From an uncultured Campylobacterota bacterium (GTDB lineage: Bacteria; Campylobacterota; Campylobacteria; Campylobacterales; Sulfurovaceae): a stretch of DNA of 64,000 bases. Shown in pieces: positions 54,663 to 62,200 of the stretch. The notes beneath the pieces are model-generated. The model was not told where the DNA came from. It saw only the letters and a list, made by a program, of their open reading frames with translations, and did no database searches. Numbering within the stretch: the first letter of the stretch is position 1; every line of letters starts with the position of its first letter. The stretch is from the NCBI GenBank assembly GCA_937141405.1, contig CAKZQQ010000005.1:558001-622000 (forward strand), written 5' to 3'. The position numbers were made by a program, and so were the translations under genes.

Positions 54663-54677
54663 TGCGACTTAGTTGCA
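54663..54677. promoter_or_regulatory. Zur-like operator, copy 1
   Basis: The 15-bp near-palindrome TGCGACTTAGTTGCA lies 12 bases before the barrel-protein ATG; an 18-bp identical stretch including TTT after it recurs 45 bases further on. The AAATGC...GCATTT form resembles Fur-family zinc-regulator (Zur) sites in other proteobacteria, as I recall. Confidence 0.7.
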
Positions 54678-54707
54678 TTTTTGATATAGTAATCTTTTTT
54701 TATTAAA

Positions 54708-54722
54708 TGCGACTTAGTTGCA
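54708..54722. promoter_or_regulatory. Zur-like operator, copy 2
   Basis: Second, fuller copy (AAATGC before and CATTT after the centre, 54705-54725) between the divergent barrel-protein and Fur-family genes. The 45-base offset puts both copies on about the same helix face. It lies just upstream of a TATTAT at 54736 that may be the -10 of the regulator, so it could also control the regulator itself. Confidence 0.72.
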
Positions 54723-54755
54723 TTTAATTTTATTCTATTATGCTACAATCAATCT

Positions 54756-55127
54756 ATGGATATCAAAAAAATGATTAAAGAAAAAGGTCTCTCATATACA
54801 CAAGCAAGGGAAGAGCTTATCAATCTATTGCTTCATGCAAGCACACCGTTGAGTTATGATAATATTAAAAATTCCCTCTCGATGGATAAAGCAACATTCT
54901 ATAGAAATACGGCTCTTTTTGAAGCAGCAGAGATTATTAGCAGTTTTGAGTCAAATGATAAAAAAAGATATTACTTCATTGAGCAAAACCTCCATCCTCA
55001 TTTTATCTGCACAAATTGCAACTCCATCGAATGCCTCAAAGAAGATATTATCTATGCACTTGACGGCTATAAAATTGAGAGTATAACCATAAAAGGTCTC
55101 TGTCCGGAGTGTCAAAAAGAGAACTAA
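54756..55127 (+). CDS. zur: Fur-family regulator, probably the zinc repressor Zur
   Basis: 123 residues: winged-helix half (KGLSYTQAREELINLLLHA, then SYDNIKNSLSMDKATFYRNTALFEAAEII in part) and dimerisation half with HPHFICTNCNSIECL near 85 and CPECQ at the C-terminus, two CxxC pairs for structural zinc. A Fur-family protein placed divergently from znuABC and two palindromes is typical of Zur. No Shine-Dalgarno is visible before the ATG, so initiation may be weak or leaderless. Sensing of iron or peroxide (Fur, PerR) is the alternative. The gene symbol is inferred from context. Confidence 0.82.
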   Translation: MDIKKMIKEKGLSYTQAREELINLLLHASTPLSYDNIKNSLSMDKATFYRNTALFEAAEIISSFESNDKKRYYFIEQNLHPHFICTNCNSIECLKEDIIYALDGYKIESITIKGLCPECQKEN

Positions 55128-55166
55128 ATATTTTTGCTATAATGAGCTTATCGTAAAGGCAAACAA

Positions 55167-55757
55167 ATGAAAAATATACTCATCATCAATGGACATCAAT
55201 ACTACCCCGTTGCAGCAGAGGGAAAACTCACACAAAACATCATCAACTTTTTAGAAGATTTTTGTAAAGAAAGAGGCTTTGAGGTAAAATCAACGCAAAT
55301 AGACAAACAATACATCATCAAAGATGAGCTTGAAAAATTTGCCTGGGCCGATGCGATTATCTTGCAATATCCTGTCTATTGGATGGGAGTTCCGTGGATT
55401 ACTAAAAAATATATTGACGAGATTTTTAGCTATGGGAAAGATAAGGTCACTTATGTAGATGATGGCAGAAGTCGCAAAGATCCTTCAAAAAAATATGGAA
55501 GCGGTGGACTGATGCAAGGAAAACACTACATGCTCTCACTTACATACAATTGTCCGCTTAGTGAGTTTGATAACAAAGAGGGATTTTTTGAGGGGCTTAG
55601 TGTAGACCAAGCAAATATTTCCGTGCATAAAACATTTCAATTTTGCGGAGCACAACAGCTCGAAACCTACTCTATCCATAATGTCTTCAAAGGCGATCTT
55701 GATCTAGGGCAAGAGCTTCAAAGACTTGGAAAAATTTTGGAGAAAAATTTTAGCTAA
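55167..55757 (+). CDS. mdaB: NADPH:quinone reductase MdaB-like flavoprotein
   Basis: 196 residues with the flavodoxin-like fold: ILIINGHQYYPVAAEGKLTQ at the N-terminus, FAWADAIILQYPVYWMGVPWITKKYID near 69 (in part), GGLMQGKHYMLSLTYN near 112 and CGAQQLETYSIHN near 164. It reduces quinones by two electrons with FAD/FMN and NADPH; in Helicobacter pylori MdaB protects against oxygen. It follows the Fur-family gene by 39 bases on the same strand and converges with ridA, overlapping by 4 bases. Confidence 0.9.
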   Translation: MKNILIINGHQYYPVAAEGKLTQNIINFLEDFCKERGFEVKSTQIDKQYIIKDELEKFAWADAIILQYPVYWMGVPWITKKYIDEIFSYGKDKVTYVDDGRSRKDPSKKYGSGGLMQGKHYMLSLTYNCPLSEFDNKEGFFEGLSVDQANISVHKTFQFCGAQQLETYSIHNVFKGDLDLGQELQRLGKILEKNFS

Positions 55758-56131
55758 GCCTTACATCGAGCAATGCATTCTATCTCCACAAGTGCATTTT
55801 TCGGCAAGCTTTTAACGGCAACCGTACTCCGTGCAGGTTTATGCTCTTTAAAATAGATCATATAGACCTCATTAACCCTATCAAAATCACTCATATCATC
55901 AAGAAAGATAGTCGTCTTGATAACATCTTGAAGCGAACTTCCCGCTTCGCCTAAAACGGCAGAGAGATTTTTAAGCACCTGATGCGTCTGCTCCTCTACA
56001 CTCCCTTGAAGCATCACGCCCTCAGGAGTAATCGCAATCTGACCCGAGGTATAAACAACTCCGTCTACTGCCATGGCTTGAGAATATGGCCCTATAGCTT
56101 GAGGGGCATTTTTTGTGTTGATATTTTGCAT
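55754..56131 (-). CDS. ridA: RidA-family reactive imine deaminase
   Basis: 125 residues, the normal length. It hydrolyses 2-aminoacrylate and related imines released by PLP enzymes such as IlvA. GPYSQAMAVDGVVYTSGQIAI at the N-terminus (in part) and ARSTVAVKSLPKNALVEIECIA near 98 include the active-site Arg. AGAGG precedes the ATG. IlvA and CysK, both sources of such imines, are in this window. Confidence 0.94.
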   Translation of the reverse strand: MQNINTKNAPQAIGPYSQAMAVDGVVYTSGQIAITPEGVMLQGSVEEQTHQVLKNLSAVLGEAGSSLQDVIKTTIFLDDMSDFDRVNEVYMIYFKEHKPARSTVAVKSLPKNALVEIECIARCKA

Positions 56132-56133
56132 AT

Positions 56134-56490
56134 TTACCTCTTTTTTTTCATCATTGAATTATCTTCATAAAAGATATAGCTTGTCGAATAATCTGAAAAT
56201 TCAAAATATACCTTCTTTGCATCTGCAGGGATATTACCGTCTAAATTGACATCATGATATCCATACCCGTATCTATAAGGTCTTGAATCACCCTCTGTTG
56301 TTGATGCAGCTGTTGATATCTTGTCGATCTCTATAAATCTATGCACCAATTTATCACCGGCATATATCTCCAAAACTCCGTTTGTTCCCGTCCAATTTTG
56401 GATCGATCTGCTAAAAGAGTTTTGTGTCTCTTGCGTACAACCTGCCATAAAAAACATTACAAAAATTATATAAAATATACTTTTTTTCAA
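56134..56490 (-). CDS. Small lipoprotein of unknown function
   Basis: 118 residues: lipoprotein signal with FMAGC (Cys about 18), then a beta-rich mature part with GVLEIYAGDKLVHRFIEID, a SRPYRYGYGYHDVNLDGNIPAD segment (in part), and VYFEFSDYSTSYIFYEDN. I do not recognise a family. The start is TTG at 56490 (AAGGA 7 bases upstream); no in-frame ATG or GTG lies nearby. It follows thiF after 57 bases and precedes ridA by 2. Confidence 0.72.
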   Translation of the reverse strand: MKKSIFYIIFVMFFMAGCTQETQNSFSRSIQNWTGTNGVLEIYAGDKLVHRFIEIDKISTAASTTEGDSRPYRYGYGYHDVNLDGNIPADAKKVYFEFSDYSTSYIFYEDNSMMKKKR

Positions 56491-56542
56491 ACCATATCCT
56501 TTATGATAATATCATGGGATTGTAACACAGTTTTGCAAATGA

Positions 56543-56559
56543 TTCACTCAAAGAGTGAA
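56543..56559 (-). terminator. Hairpin at the thiF 3' end
   Basis: TTCACTC-TTT-GAGTGAA on the minus strand includes the thiF stop codon. The T content after it is modest, so it is only a candidate terminator or attenuator before the lipoprotein gene. Confidence 0.35.
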
Positions 56560-57216
56560 ACTTTTAAAATCAAATTTTCCCTCACTATTGTACTGCATAT
56601 AGTAGAGTGTATCTCTTGCAACCTCTGCGCCGATAAGATAGCGAAGCGCAAGATTTGCCTCAAAAGAAGCAACTTGCATCACGATAGGTGCAGCGATACC
56701 TCCCGGATTATGTGCTTTTGTATTGAATGTTTCAAAACCGGCATGCTCAAAGAAACAGACCTGCCCCATAAACTCTTCAACACTTGCGTATATCCAAGGA
56801 ATACCGCTCTGTTTGCTATATGTGTCTATCTGCTCTCGTGCGCTAAAATTATCGGTAGCATCAAGAAGGAGATCATATCGCTTTTCAAGTTTTATAAAAT
56901 CTTCAAAATGCATCTCAAAACTTCTACTTTTTATAAAAGGGTTGCGTGCCCTGATAAGATCACTTACCACCTTTGCTTTATACTTCTCTTCATCCTCGAG
57001 TCTAAAAGCAATCTGCCTGTGGATATTATGCAGCGAGACTCTATCAAAATCAACCACATCGATATCGCCAATCCCACTACCACTAAGCGCAAGAGCAAGT
57101 GATGAACCAAGTCCTCCTGCGCCGATAATCGCTATGCTTTTATCTTGCAAGGCTTCTTGTTTTTGTGCTCCCCAAAGCTCAATCTGTCTTTTAAAATACT
57201 CTGCTTTTTCCACCAT
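56548..57216 (-). CDS. ThiF/MoeB-like E1 adenylyltransferase
   Basis: 222 residues. GAGGLGSSLALAL near 33 is the nucleotide loop; DFDRVSLHNIHRQIAF near 56 holds the Asp, Asn and Arg-Gln that bind ATP and Mg; DATDNFSAREQ near 116 is the third block. These enzymes adenylate the C-terminal Gly-Gly of small sulfur carriers such as ThiS or MoaD. There is no CxxC zinc motif and no rhodanese domain. No carrier gene is beside it. The ATG directly follows the nitrilase-like stop. Its natural partner (thiamin, molybdopterin or another) remains open. Confidence 0.86.
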   Translation of the reverse strand: MVEKAEYFKRQIELWGAQKQEALQDKSIAIIGAGGLGSSLALALSGSGIGDIDVVDFDRVSLHNIHRQIAFRLEDEEKYKAKVVSDLIRARNPFIKSRSFEMHFEDFIKLEKRYDLLLDATDNFSAREQIDTYSKQSGIPWIYASVEEFMGQVCFFEHAGFETFNTKAHNPGGIAAPIVMQVASFEANLALRYLIGAEVARDTLYYMQYNSEGKFDFKSFTL

Positions 57217-58026
57217 CTATTTAGACTCTCTCTCTTTGATTGATTTTGTAAACTTCCAGCTTTTTCTATGCTCACTTAGTGCCTCTTTATCTATCTCTTC
57301 GATGAGCATTGACTCTTTATCTTCAAGCATCATCTCCACTTCACCTTCAGGATTTACAAGCATACTATCGCCATAAAATCGCCATTTTGTCTTCGCGTCG
57401 CTATACTCTCCAAGTCTATTGGCACGTAACACATAACACCCATAGATAAATGCCTGCGTCTTGATAATCTCTCGCCACCTATCGTGTGAGCCGAAAGTTG
57501 AAGATGTGGGGATAAGCACAAGGTCGATACTCTTTTCTTTTACATAACTCCAAATCTCAGGAAAATGTAGCTCAAAACCTGCCATAACCATGACTCTAAA
57601 GCCATCAATATTAAATGTCATAGGAGGACTGATTGGCTCTTTAGGGTTAGCAAAAAACTCCTCTTCATTCCAATGGCTATAAGATATCAATATCTGTTGG
57701 TCATAATAGTTTATCTTTTTCGCACTAATCTTTGCTACAGACTTGTAAAGCTTTTCACCTTTGATTCTAATGATTGGTGCGATGATGACCATATCGTATC
57801 TCTTTGCATAGTCTTTGAGAATATTCAGATGTCTTGAGCTTTGTTCTTTAAGCATACTAAGCGGAATACTTTTAATCTCCTTAAAGAAGTGATTGAGCAC
57901 ATACTCGCCAAAAAGCACTACTCTCGCGCCTCTTTTGGCTGCATTCTTAAAATAAAACTCCAACCTTGTTGCGTTGATGCCAAGAGTCGGGAGCTGTAAG
58001 GCTGCTACGATAAGCTCTTTAGTCAT
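57217..58026 (-). CDS. Nitrilase-fold protein lacking two of three catalytic residues
   Basis: 269 residues of the carbon-nitrogen hydrolase fold. The catalytic Glu is present (LFGEYVLN, Glu41). The catalytic Lys site reads YYDQQIL with Gln110 where Y-R-K-x-x-L is usual. The nucleophile site reads MAGFELHFPE with Gly150 where the Cys of the CYDLRFPE type belongs. So the triad is Glu-Gln-Gly. The rest of the fold, including the FPE turn and the RANRLGE and GDSMLVNPEGEV strands, is intact, so it is not a decaying pseudogene. A non-hydrolytic role is likely. It overlaps xseB by 8 bases and abuts thiF. Confidence 0.85.
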   Translation of the reverse strand: MTKELIVAALQLPTLGINATRLEFYFKNAAKRGARVVLFGEYVLNHFFKEIKSIPLSMLKEQSSRHLNILKDYAKRYDMVIIAPIIRIKGEKLYKSVAKISAKKINYYDQQILISYSHWNEEEFFANPKEPISPPMTFNIDGFRVMVMAGFELHFPEIWSYVKEKSIDLVLIPTSSTFGSHDRWREIIKTQAFIYGCYVLRANRLGEYSDAKTKWRFYGDSMLVNPEGEVEMMLEDKESMLIEEIDKEALSEHRKSWKFTKSIKERESK

Positions 58027-58222
58027 CTTTTTTCGTTTTATCTTGTTCTATGGTCTTTATCTTGAGCTTTGCCTCTTCAAGCATCACTCTAGCCTCTTCT
58101 ATAGATTGGAGTCCCTCTTCATAAAGCTTAACACTTGCTTCAAGCGTCATCTCGGGATCCATAAGCTTCTCTAAAATCTCTTTTGAATATTGCAATTTCT
58201 GCTCAAAAGTTTTCTTCTCCAT
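58019..58222 (-). CDS. xseB: Exodeoxyribonuclease VII small subunit
   Basis: 67 residues, the usual size. A coiled-coil-like protein: FEQKLQYSKEILEKLMDPEMTLEASVKLYEEGLQSIEEA (in part), matching XseB where several small subunits wrap the large subunit helices. The large subunit XseA is not in the window. It starts 9 bases after metX and overlaps the nitrilase-fold gene. Confidence 0.9.
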   Translation of the reverse strand: MEKKTFEQKLQYSKEILEKLMDPEMTLEASVKLYEEGLQSIEEARVMLEEAKLKIKTIEQDKTKKDD

Positions 58223-58231
58223 AAAGACCTC

Positions 58232-59326
58232 CTATTCTAAAATATCTCGTATATACTCTTCAAAAAGAGGCAGCTCAACCAAAAAAGCATCATGCCCATA
58301 ATCACTCTGAATCTCTTTATAAGTACACTCTTTCTTGTCTCTTTTCATCATATTGTAGATATGCTCCATCTCTTCGGGCAAAAAGAGAAAGTCAGAACTA
58401 AAGCTAAAAAGATGTGTCTTTGCCTTGATGCGACTCACAGCATCATAGAGCGAATCATATCCACGCGAGAGACTAAAAGTATTGATAGCTTTAACAAGAT
58501 AGAGATAACTGAGCGGGTCAAATTTTTTACTAAAGTTTGCAGTGTTGTACTCCATATAACGCTCTACCTCATAACGCCCGAAAAGCTCAAATAAACCATC
58601 AGTACTGACATAATTTCTACCAAATTTCTTATCCATCGAACGTGGCGCAAGATAAGATATATGCCCTGCAATTCTTCCGATAGCAAGCCCACTTAATCCC
58701 TCTTCCTCAAAGGCGTCTTTTTTGTAATTGCCGTTTTCAAATCTAGGATCATTACGAATCGCCTCAACAGCAACCTTATTGAACGCTACCGTCCAAGGTC
58801 TTGTCGCATATGTTGTTGCAAGCGAGATGATATGCTCTGCTAAATTTGGGTAATCAACTCCAAATTGAAGCGCCTGCATACCGCCCATAGAACCACCAAC
58901 AATCGCTTTGAGCTTATAGATACCAAGCTGTGAGAGCAGATGCATCTGCGCGCGTATCATATCTTTGATTGTTACAACGGGAAAGCCGAGTCTGTAGGCA
59001 TTTTCACTTGGATAGTTTGGACTCATAGGGCCCGTGGAACCGTAACAACTCCCTATAACGTTAGAGCAGATGACAAAATATTTTGTTGTGTCAATCGCTT
59101 TTCCATCGCCGATTAAGCCATCCCACCAACCAGGCTTTTTATCGCCCTCATAAAGCCCTGCTGCATGATGCGAACCACTCAGTGCATGGCATACGAGTAC
59201 TACATTATTTTTCTCTTCGTTCATCTCACCGTATGTCTCATAAGCTATCTGATACGGCTCAAGTATCCTACCGCTCTCAAGATATAGTGGATTGCTAAAA
59301 TTGGCTATGTTTGTCTCTATACGCAT
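58232..59326 (-). CDS. metX: Homoserine O-acetyltransferase
   Basis: Activates homoserine for methionine synthesis. 364 residues of the alpha/beta-hydrolase fold: VVLVCHALSGSHHAAG near 42 (oxyanion loop), GGSMGGMQAL near 144 with nucleophile Ser146, and SDYGHDAFLVE near 345 with the Asp/His pair. Acetyl rather than succinyl donor is typical of the MetX sequence type, though some MetX-like proteins use succinyl-CoA. Together with metY (62-63 kb), which takes O-acetylhomoserine, and metH it gives a complete route to methionine in this window. Confidence 0.95.
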   Translation of the reverse strand: MRIETNIANFSNPLYLESGRILEPYQIAYETYGEMNEEKNNVVLVCHALSGSHHAAGLYEGDKKPGWWDGLIGDGKAIDTTKYFVICSNVIGSCYGSTGPMSPNYPSENAYRLGFPVVTIKDMIRAQMHLLSQLGIYKLKAIVGGSMGGMQALQFGVDYPNLAEHIISLATTYATRPWTVAFNKVAVEAIRNDPRFENGNYKKDAFEEEGLSGLAIGRIAGHISYLAPRSMDKKFGRNYVSTDGLFELFGRYEVERYMEYNTANFSKKFDPLSYLYLVKAINTFSLSRGYDSLYDAVSRIKAKTHLFSFSSDFLFLPEEMEHIYNMMKRDKKECTYKEIQSDYGHDAFLVELPLFEEYIRDILE

Positions 59327-59448
59327 ACACTACTTTTGTATTTTTTGTATATTTTATCTTATTTGGACTTTAATGCTTGTTACCTTTTAAAAAATAGATA
59401 ACCACTTTCCCTAAAATAGATTGTGCTATTATAACAAAAAGGATGATT

Positions 59449-60213
59449 GTGAGAAATAAAAAATGGCTAGCACTTGCGATACTCATCATCGCTTTACTTG
59501 TCGCATCAATGCCACTTGAAAGATTTAGTTACAGCTATCATGACGCGGCATTTAAAAAAGCTATTGCCACATTTGCCATTGCCAAGACGCTCAACGCAAG
59601 CATCTCTTTTTTACAAGGAACCGAGATAGAAGGCTCGCTTGTTTTTGCAAGTGCGACTTTTAGTGTCGGCGAGATACTCGATCCGCTCAATGACCTTGTG
59701 GAGCGCTTTTCATGGATCATGCTCGCAAGTGCCGTAGCATTAGGTATAGAAAAATTGCTTATTGACTTTAGTGGGGCGATGGGTTTAAAAATCTTTATAG
59801 TGTTTTTTGGGATATTTACATCCTTCTTGCTCTGGAAAAAGAGCAGCTCTAAGATATCGACTTATGCATTGCAACTCTTTGGTATTCTTTTGATCTTAAG
59901 GCTCCTTATGCCTCTCACAGAGGGAACAAATATACTCATATATAACCTCTATAGTAAAGATATTTACCAGAAGGCCTCTCTCTCGCTAGATACAACAACG
60001 GATGATTTTAAAAAATTTAAAGAGGTATTACCGCAAAAAGAGCTCAGTTTTTTTGAATCAATCAATAAAAAATTTGAGCAGACATCTTCAGATATCATAT
60101 CGATGATTGTTATCTTTTTGCTCCATACCGTTTTGTTGCCAATCTTCTTTTTGTGGCTCGGTATTAAAGCGATATCTGCTCTTATACGCTTCCCGCACAC
60201 TGATACGCGATAA
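59449..60213 (+). CDS. Membrane protein of unknown function
   Basis: 254 residues with about five membrane helices (about 7-24, 83-106, 107-125, 137-160, 217-245) and a soluble stretch (about 160-215) with TDDFKKFKEVLPQKELSFFESINKKFEQ. I do not recognise the family. A start at GTG 59449 fits the AAGGA 5 bases upstream; ATG at 59443 lies inside that site and is less likely. It is monocistronic and divergent from metX. The 3' side is the repeat-rich patch. Confidence 0.72.
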   Translation: MRNKKWLALAILIIALLVASMPLERFSYSYHDAAFKKAIATFAIAKTLNASISFLQGTEIEGSLVFASATFSVGEILDPLNDLVERFSWIMLASAVALGIEKLLIDFSGAMGLKIFIVFFGIFTSFLLWKKSSSKISTYALQLFGILLILRLLMPLTEGTNILIYNLYSKDIYQKASLSLDTTTDDFKKFKEVLPQKELSFFESINKKFEQTSSDIISMIVIFLLHTVLLPIFFLWLGIKAISALIRFPHTDTR

Positions 60214-60247
60214 GGGTTGTTTTATGATTAAGCGCGCTCTCTTCGTC

Positions 60248-60306
60248 ACCCTGAACTCGTTTCAGGGTCTAAAAATATAAAAGAGATGCTGAAACAAGTT
60301 CAGCAT
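60248..60306. repeat. Pair of inverted-copy palindromic units
   Basis: ACCCTGAA-CTCGT-TTCAGGGT (60248-60268) and ATGCTGAA-ACAAG-TTCAGCAT (60286-60306). The second, read in reverse complement, has the same TGAACT(C/T)GTTTCA core as the first. Units of this CTGAACTTGTTTCAG type occur as dispersed repeats in many bacterial genomes. Confidence 0.75.
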
Positions 60307-60317
60307 GACAAAATGAC

Positions 60318-60400
60318 TGTCATTGCGAGAAGTTTACGACGAAGCAATCCATAGATTTTACCAATAGATTGCCACAAAGCTAAAGCTTCTCGCAATGACA
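60318..60400. repeat. MITE-like element with 15-bp terminal inverted repeats
   Basis: TGTCATTGCGAGAAG at 60318-60332 is the exact reverse complement of 60386-60400. Nested inside are GCAATC (60344-60349) and GATTGC (60367-60372). The 83-base unit can fold into one long stem. The TCATTGCGAG boundary is a familiar dispersed repeat in diverse bacteria. No transposase is nearby. Confidence 0.75.
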
Positions 60401-60736
60401 ACGCTCTTTCTGTCGCTTTCACACTTCTTGTGCAGTTGTGAATGCGAGCACTGGGAAGAGAGGAGCGAACAACGCCCGCACAATTGTGAAACGACGATTT
60501 TCTTTTCTAAAGAAACTTTTTGCTTTGCAAAATCGCTATTCGCTAGTTTTCTTACTTTTCTTTACTAAAAAGAAAAGTTATAGAGATTTCTTTTTCTTCT
60601 TTCCACTTTTTAGAAAAGTGGAGTAAAAGCGTCATGCTCACAAAGTCGCGGGCGGCATATCCCTGCTTGCTATCTGTACCGCCGCGGATATGCCTGCTTT
60701 ACAAGGATGCTCGCATGACAATTATTTGATGATATG

Positions 60737-60854
60737 GAGCTACAAAGACAAAGCAGTTTGTCTTTGCTTAACGCTTGCCTTCGGCTGTGCAAAGTGCACA
60801 TCGCCTTTGGTTTCAGAGCTACAAAGACAAAGCAGTTTGTCTTTGCTTAACGCT
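60737..60854. repeat. Two 39-bp direct repeats, each a hairpin, one over the cysK 3' end
   Basis: Copies at 60737-60775 and 60816-60854 are identical and 79 bases apart. Each carries AAGACAAA-GCAG-TTTGTCTT (10-bp arms if flanking C/G are counted) and ends with the last codons and stop of cysK in reverse complement (AGCGTTAA). The distal copy therefore contains a duplicate of the cysK tail. Confidence 0.85.
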
Positions 60855-61773
60855 CTTCATCATAAAGTGTGGTGCTAAGATACCGCTCGCCGGTATCACA
60901 AAGGATCGTGACGATTACCTTACCCCTATTCTCTTCTCGGCCGGCAACCTGAGCAGCAGCATAAACATTTGCGCCTGCAGAGATACCCACAAGCAATCCC
61001 TCATTTTTTGCAAGCTCACGCGATGTTGCATAGGCATCTTCGTTTGAGACCTTAATAACCTCATCATAGATGTCAACATTGAGTACATCAGGGATAAACC
61101 CGGCACCTATCCCTTGTATCTTGTGAGCTCCGGGAGCACCGCCGCTAAGCACAGGAGAATCCTCAGGTTCCACAGCGATTATTTTGATATTTGGATTATG
61201 CTCTTTGAGCTTCTCGCCAACACCCGTGATCGTTCCTCCCGTTCCGATTGCCGCTACAAATACATCTACCCTCCCCTTAGTATCTTCCCATATCTCTTTG
61301 GCGGTTGTGAGCCTATGTATCTGGGGGTTTGCTCCATTTGCAAACTGCTGTAAGATGATTGCATCTTTATTATCACTCATAAGTTCAACAGCTTTTTCAA
61401 CGGCACCTTTCATCCCCTTGATAGGCTCAGTAAGGACGATCTCGGCTCCAAGTGCTTTGAGCAATTTTTGTCGCTCTATACTCATCGAACTTGGCATAGT
61501 CAAGATAAGCTTAAACCCTTTTGCAGCACATGTTGCAGCAAGCGCTATACCTGTATTGCCGCTTGTGGGTTCGATAATGATAGTGTCACTGTTTATGAGC
61601 CCCTTCTCGAGTGCATCATCAATCATCGCGCTCCCGATTCTATCTTTGACGGAGTGTGTTGGATTCATAAACTCACATTTTCCAAGTACAAGCGTACCTT
61701 GGCTTGAAGCCTTTTGCAACTCCACAAGTGGCGTGTTACCTACAAGGTCTATTACATTTTTTGCATATTTCAT
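60847..61773 (-). CDS. cysK: Cysteine synthase (O-acetylserine sulfhydrylase)
   Basis: 308 residues. Makes cysteine from O-acetylserine and sulfide with PLP. PLP lysine in [10 protein letters not shown] at about 43, the TSGNTGIAL loop near 69, [10 protein letters not shown] near 177 and [17 protein letters not shown] near 216 are as in CysK. The C-terminus ends ...YDEER; the E. coli type ends in a longer tail. It closes the metY-rrf2-cysK operon, 9 bases after the regulator. The stop lies in a 39-bp repeat hairpin that may act as terminator. Confidence 0.96.
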   Translation of the reverse strand: MKYAKNVIDLVGNTPLVELQKASSQGTLVLGKCEFMNPTHSVKDRIGSAMIDDALEKGLINSDTIIIEPTSGNTGIALAATCAAKGFKLILTMPSSMSIERQKLLKALGAEIVLTEPIKGMKGAVEKAVELMSDNKDAIILQQFANGANPQIHRLTTAKEIWEDTKGRVDVFVAAIGTGGTITGVGEKLKEHNPNIKIIAVEPEDSPVLSGGAPGAHKIQGIGAGFIPDVLNVDIYDEVIKVSNEDAYATSRELAKNEGLLVGISAGANVYAAAQVAGREENRGKVIVTILCDTGERYLSTTLYDEER

Positions 61774-61782
61774 ATAAACTCC

Positions 61783-62196
61783 TTATATACTATAGTTAAA
61801 AGATTCTGTATAGATATCTTGATATTTTTTCAGATCTTCCAAAGAGATATCTAGAAATTTTTTAATCTTCTCATTGATATCAAGAAAAAAGAGTTCTAAA
61901 AGATTCTCATTGCAACTTTTATTACTTACAAATATATCGCCCTCTAGTGCCAAGAGGATATCTTTGACGCTAATCTCTTTTGGATTTTTCCCAAGTACAA
62001 AGCCACCATTTTTACCTCGAATGCTTCGTATCAAATCTGCTTTTTTGAGTTTTATCATCAATTGATTAAGATAGTTTTTTGGGATATTGGCATTTTTTGC
62101 TATCGTAGTAGCATCCATCGGAGTAGTCCCATCATGATTTGCAAGCTCAAACATGGCACGTAAACCATACCTCCCCGCCGAAGTGATCAAAGCCAT
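61783..62196 (-). CDS. Rrf2-family regulator, CymR-like
   Basis: 137 residues: winged helix (ITSAGRYGLRAMFELANHDG, then TIAKNANIPKNYLNQLMIKLKKADLIRSIRGKNGGFVLGK in part) and a C-terminal dimerisation helix. The region after GGF contains only one Cys (KSCNEN), not the three of iron-sulfur IscR/NsrR, so it probably has no cluster. Its position between metY and cysK matches CymR, which represses cysteine-metabolism genes and uses CysK as a sensor partner in Bacillus. That role here is inference. Confidence 0.85.
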   Translation of the reverse strand: MALITSAGRYGLRAMFELANHDGTTPMDATTIAKNANIPKNYLNQLMIKLKKADLIRSIRGKNGGFVLGKNPKEISVKDILLALEGDIFVSNKSCNENLLELFFLDINEKIKKFLDISLEDLKKYQDIYTESFNYSI

Positions 62197-62200
62197 ACTA

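Larger units (their letters stand above)
60214..60846. other. Non-coding, repeat-rich gap between the membrane protein and cysK
   Basis: 633 bases with no convincing gene; short frames here run across the repeats and show no start site or homology. It holds two palindromic units (60248-60306), a terminal-inverted-repeat element (60318-60400), long hairpins (ACTTTTCTTT/AAAGAAAAGT at 60554-60578; CCACTTTT/AAAAGTGG at 60603-60621; GGCATATCC/GGATATGCC at 60654-60694) and two 39-bp direct repeats at the cysK end. It looks like a sink for mobile short repeats. Confidence 0.75.

Noticed and set aside
56548-57216. Naming the E1-like enzyme moeB to link it with the Mo operon
   Set aside because: No CxxC zinc site, no MoaD gene beside it and no operator like those at 18.4 and 21.1 kb, so a molybdopterin role is not supported.
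60737-60854. Possible CRISPR array
   Set aside because: Only two copies, hairpin-forming, one overlapping the cysK stop codon, and no cas genes or further spacers.
60438-60878. Short open frames in the repeat-rich gap (60438-60626, 60690-60878, 60775-61047)
   Set aside because: They run across palindromes and direct repeats or antisense to cysK, have no ribosome sites and no recognisable protein character.
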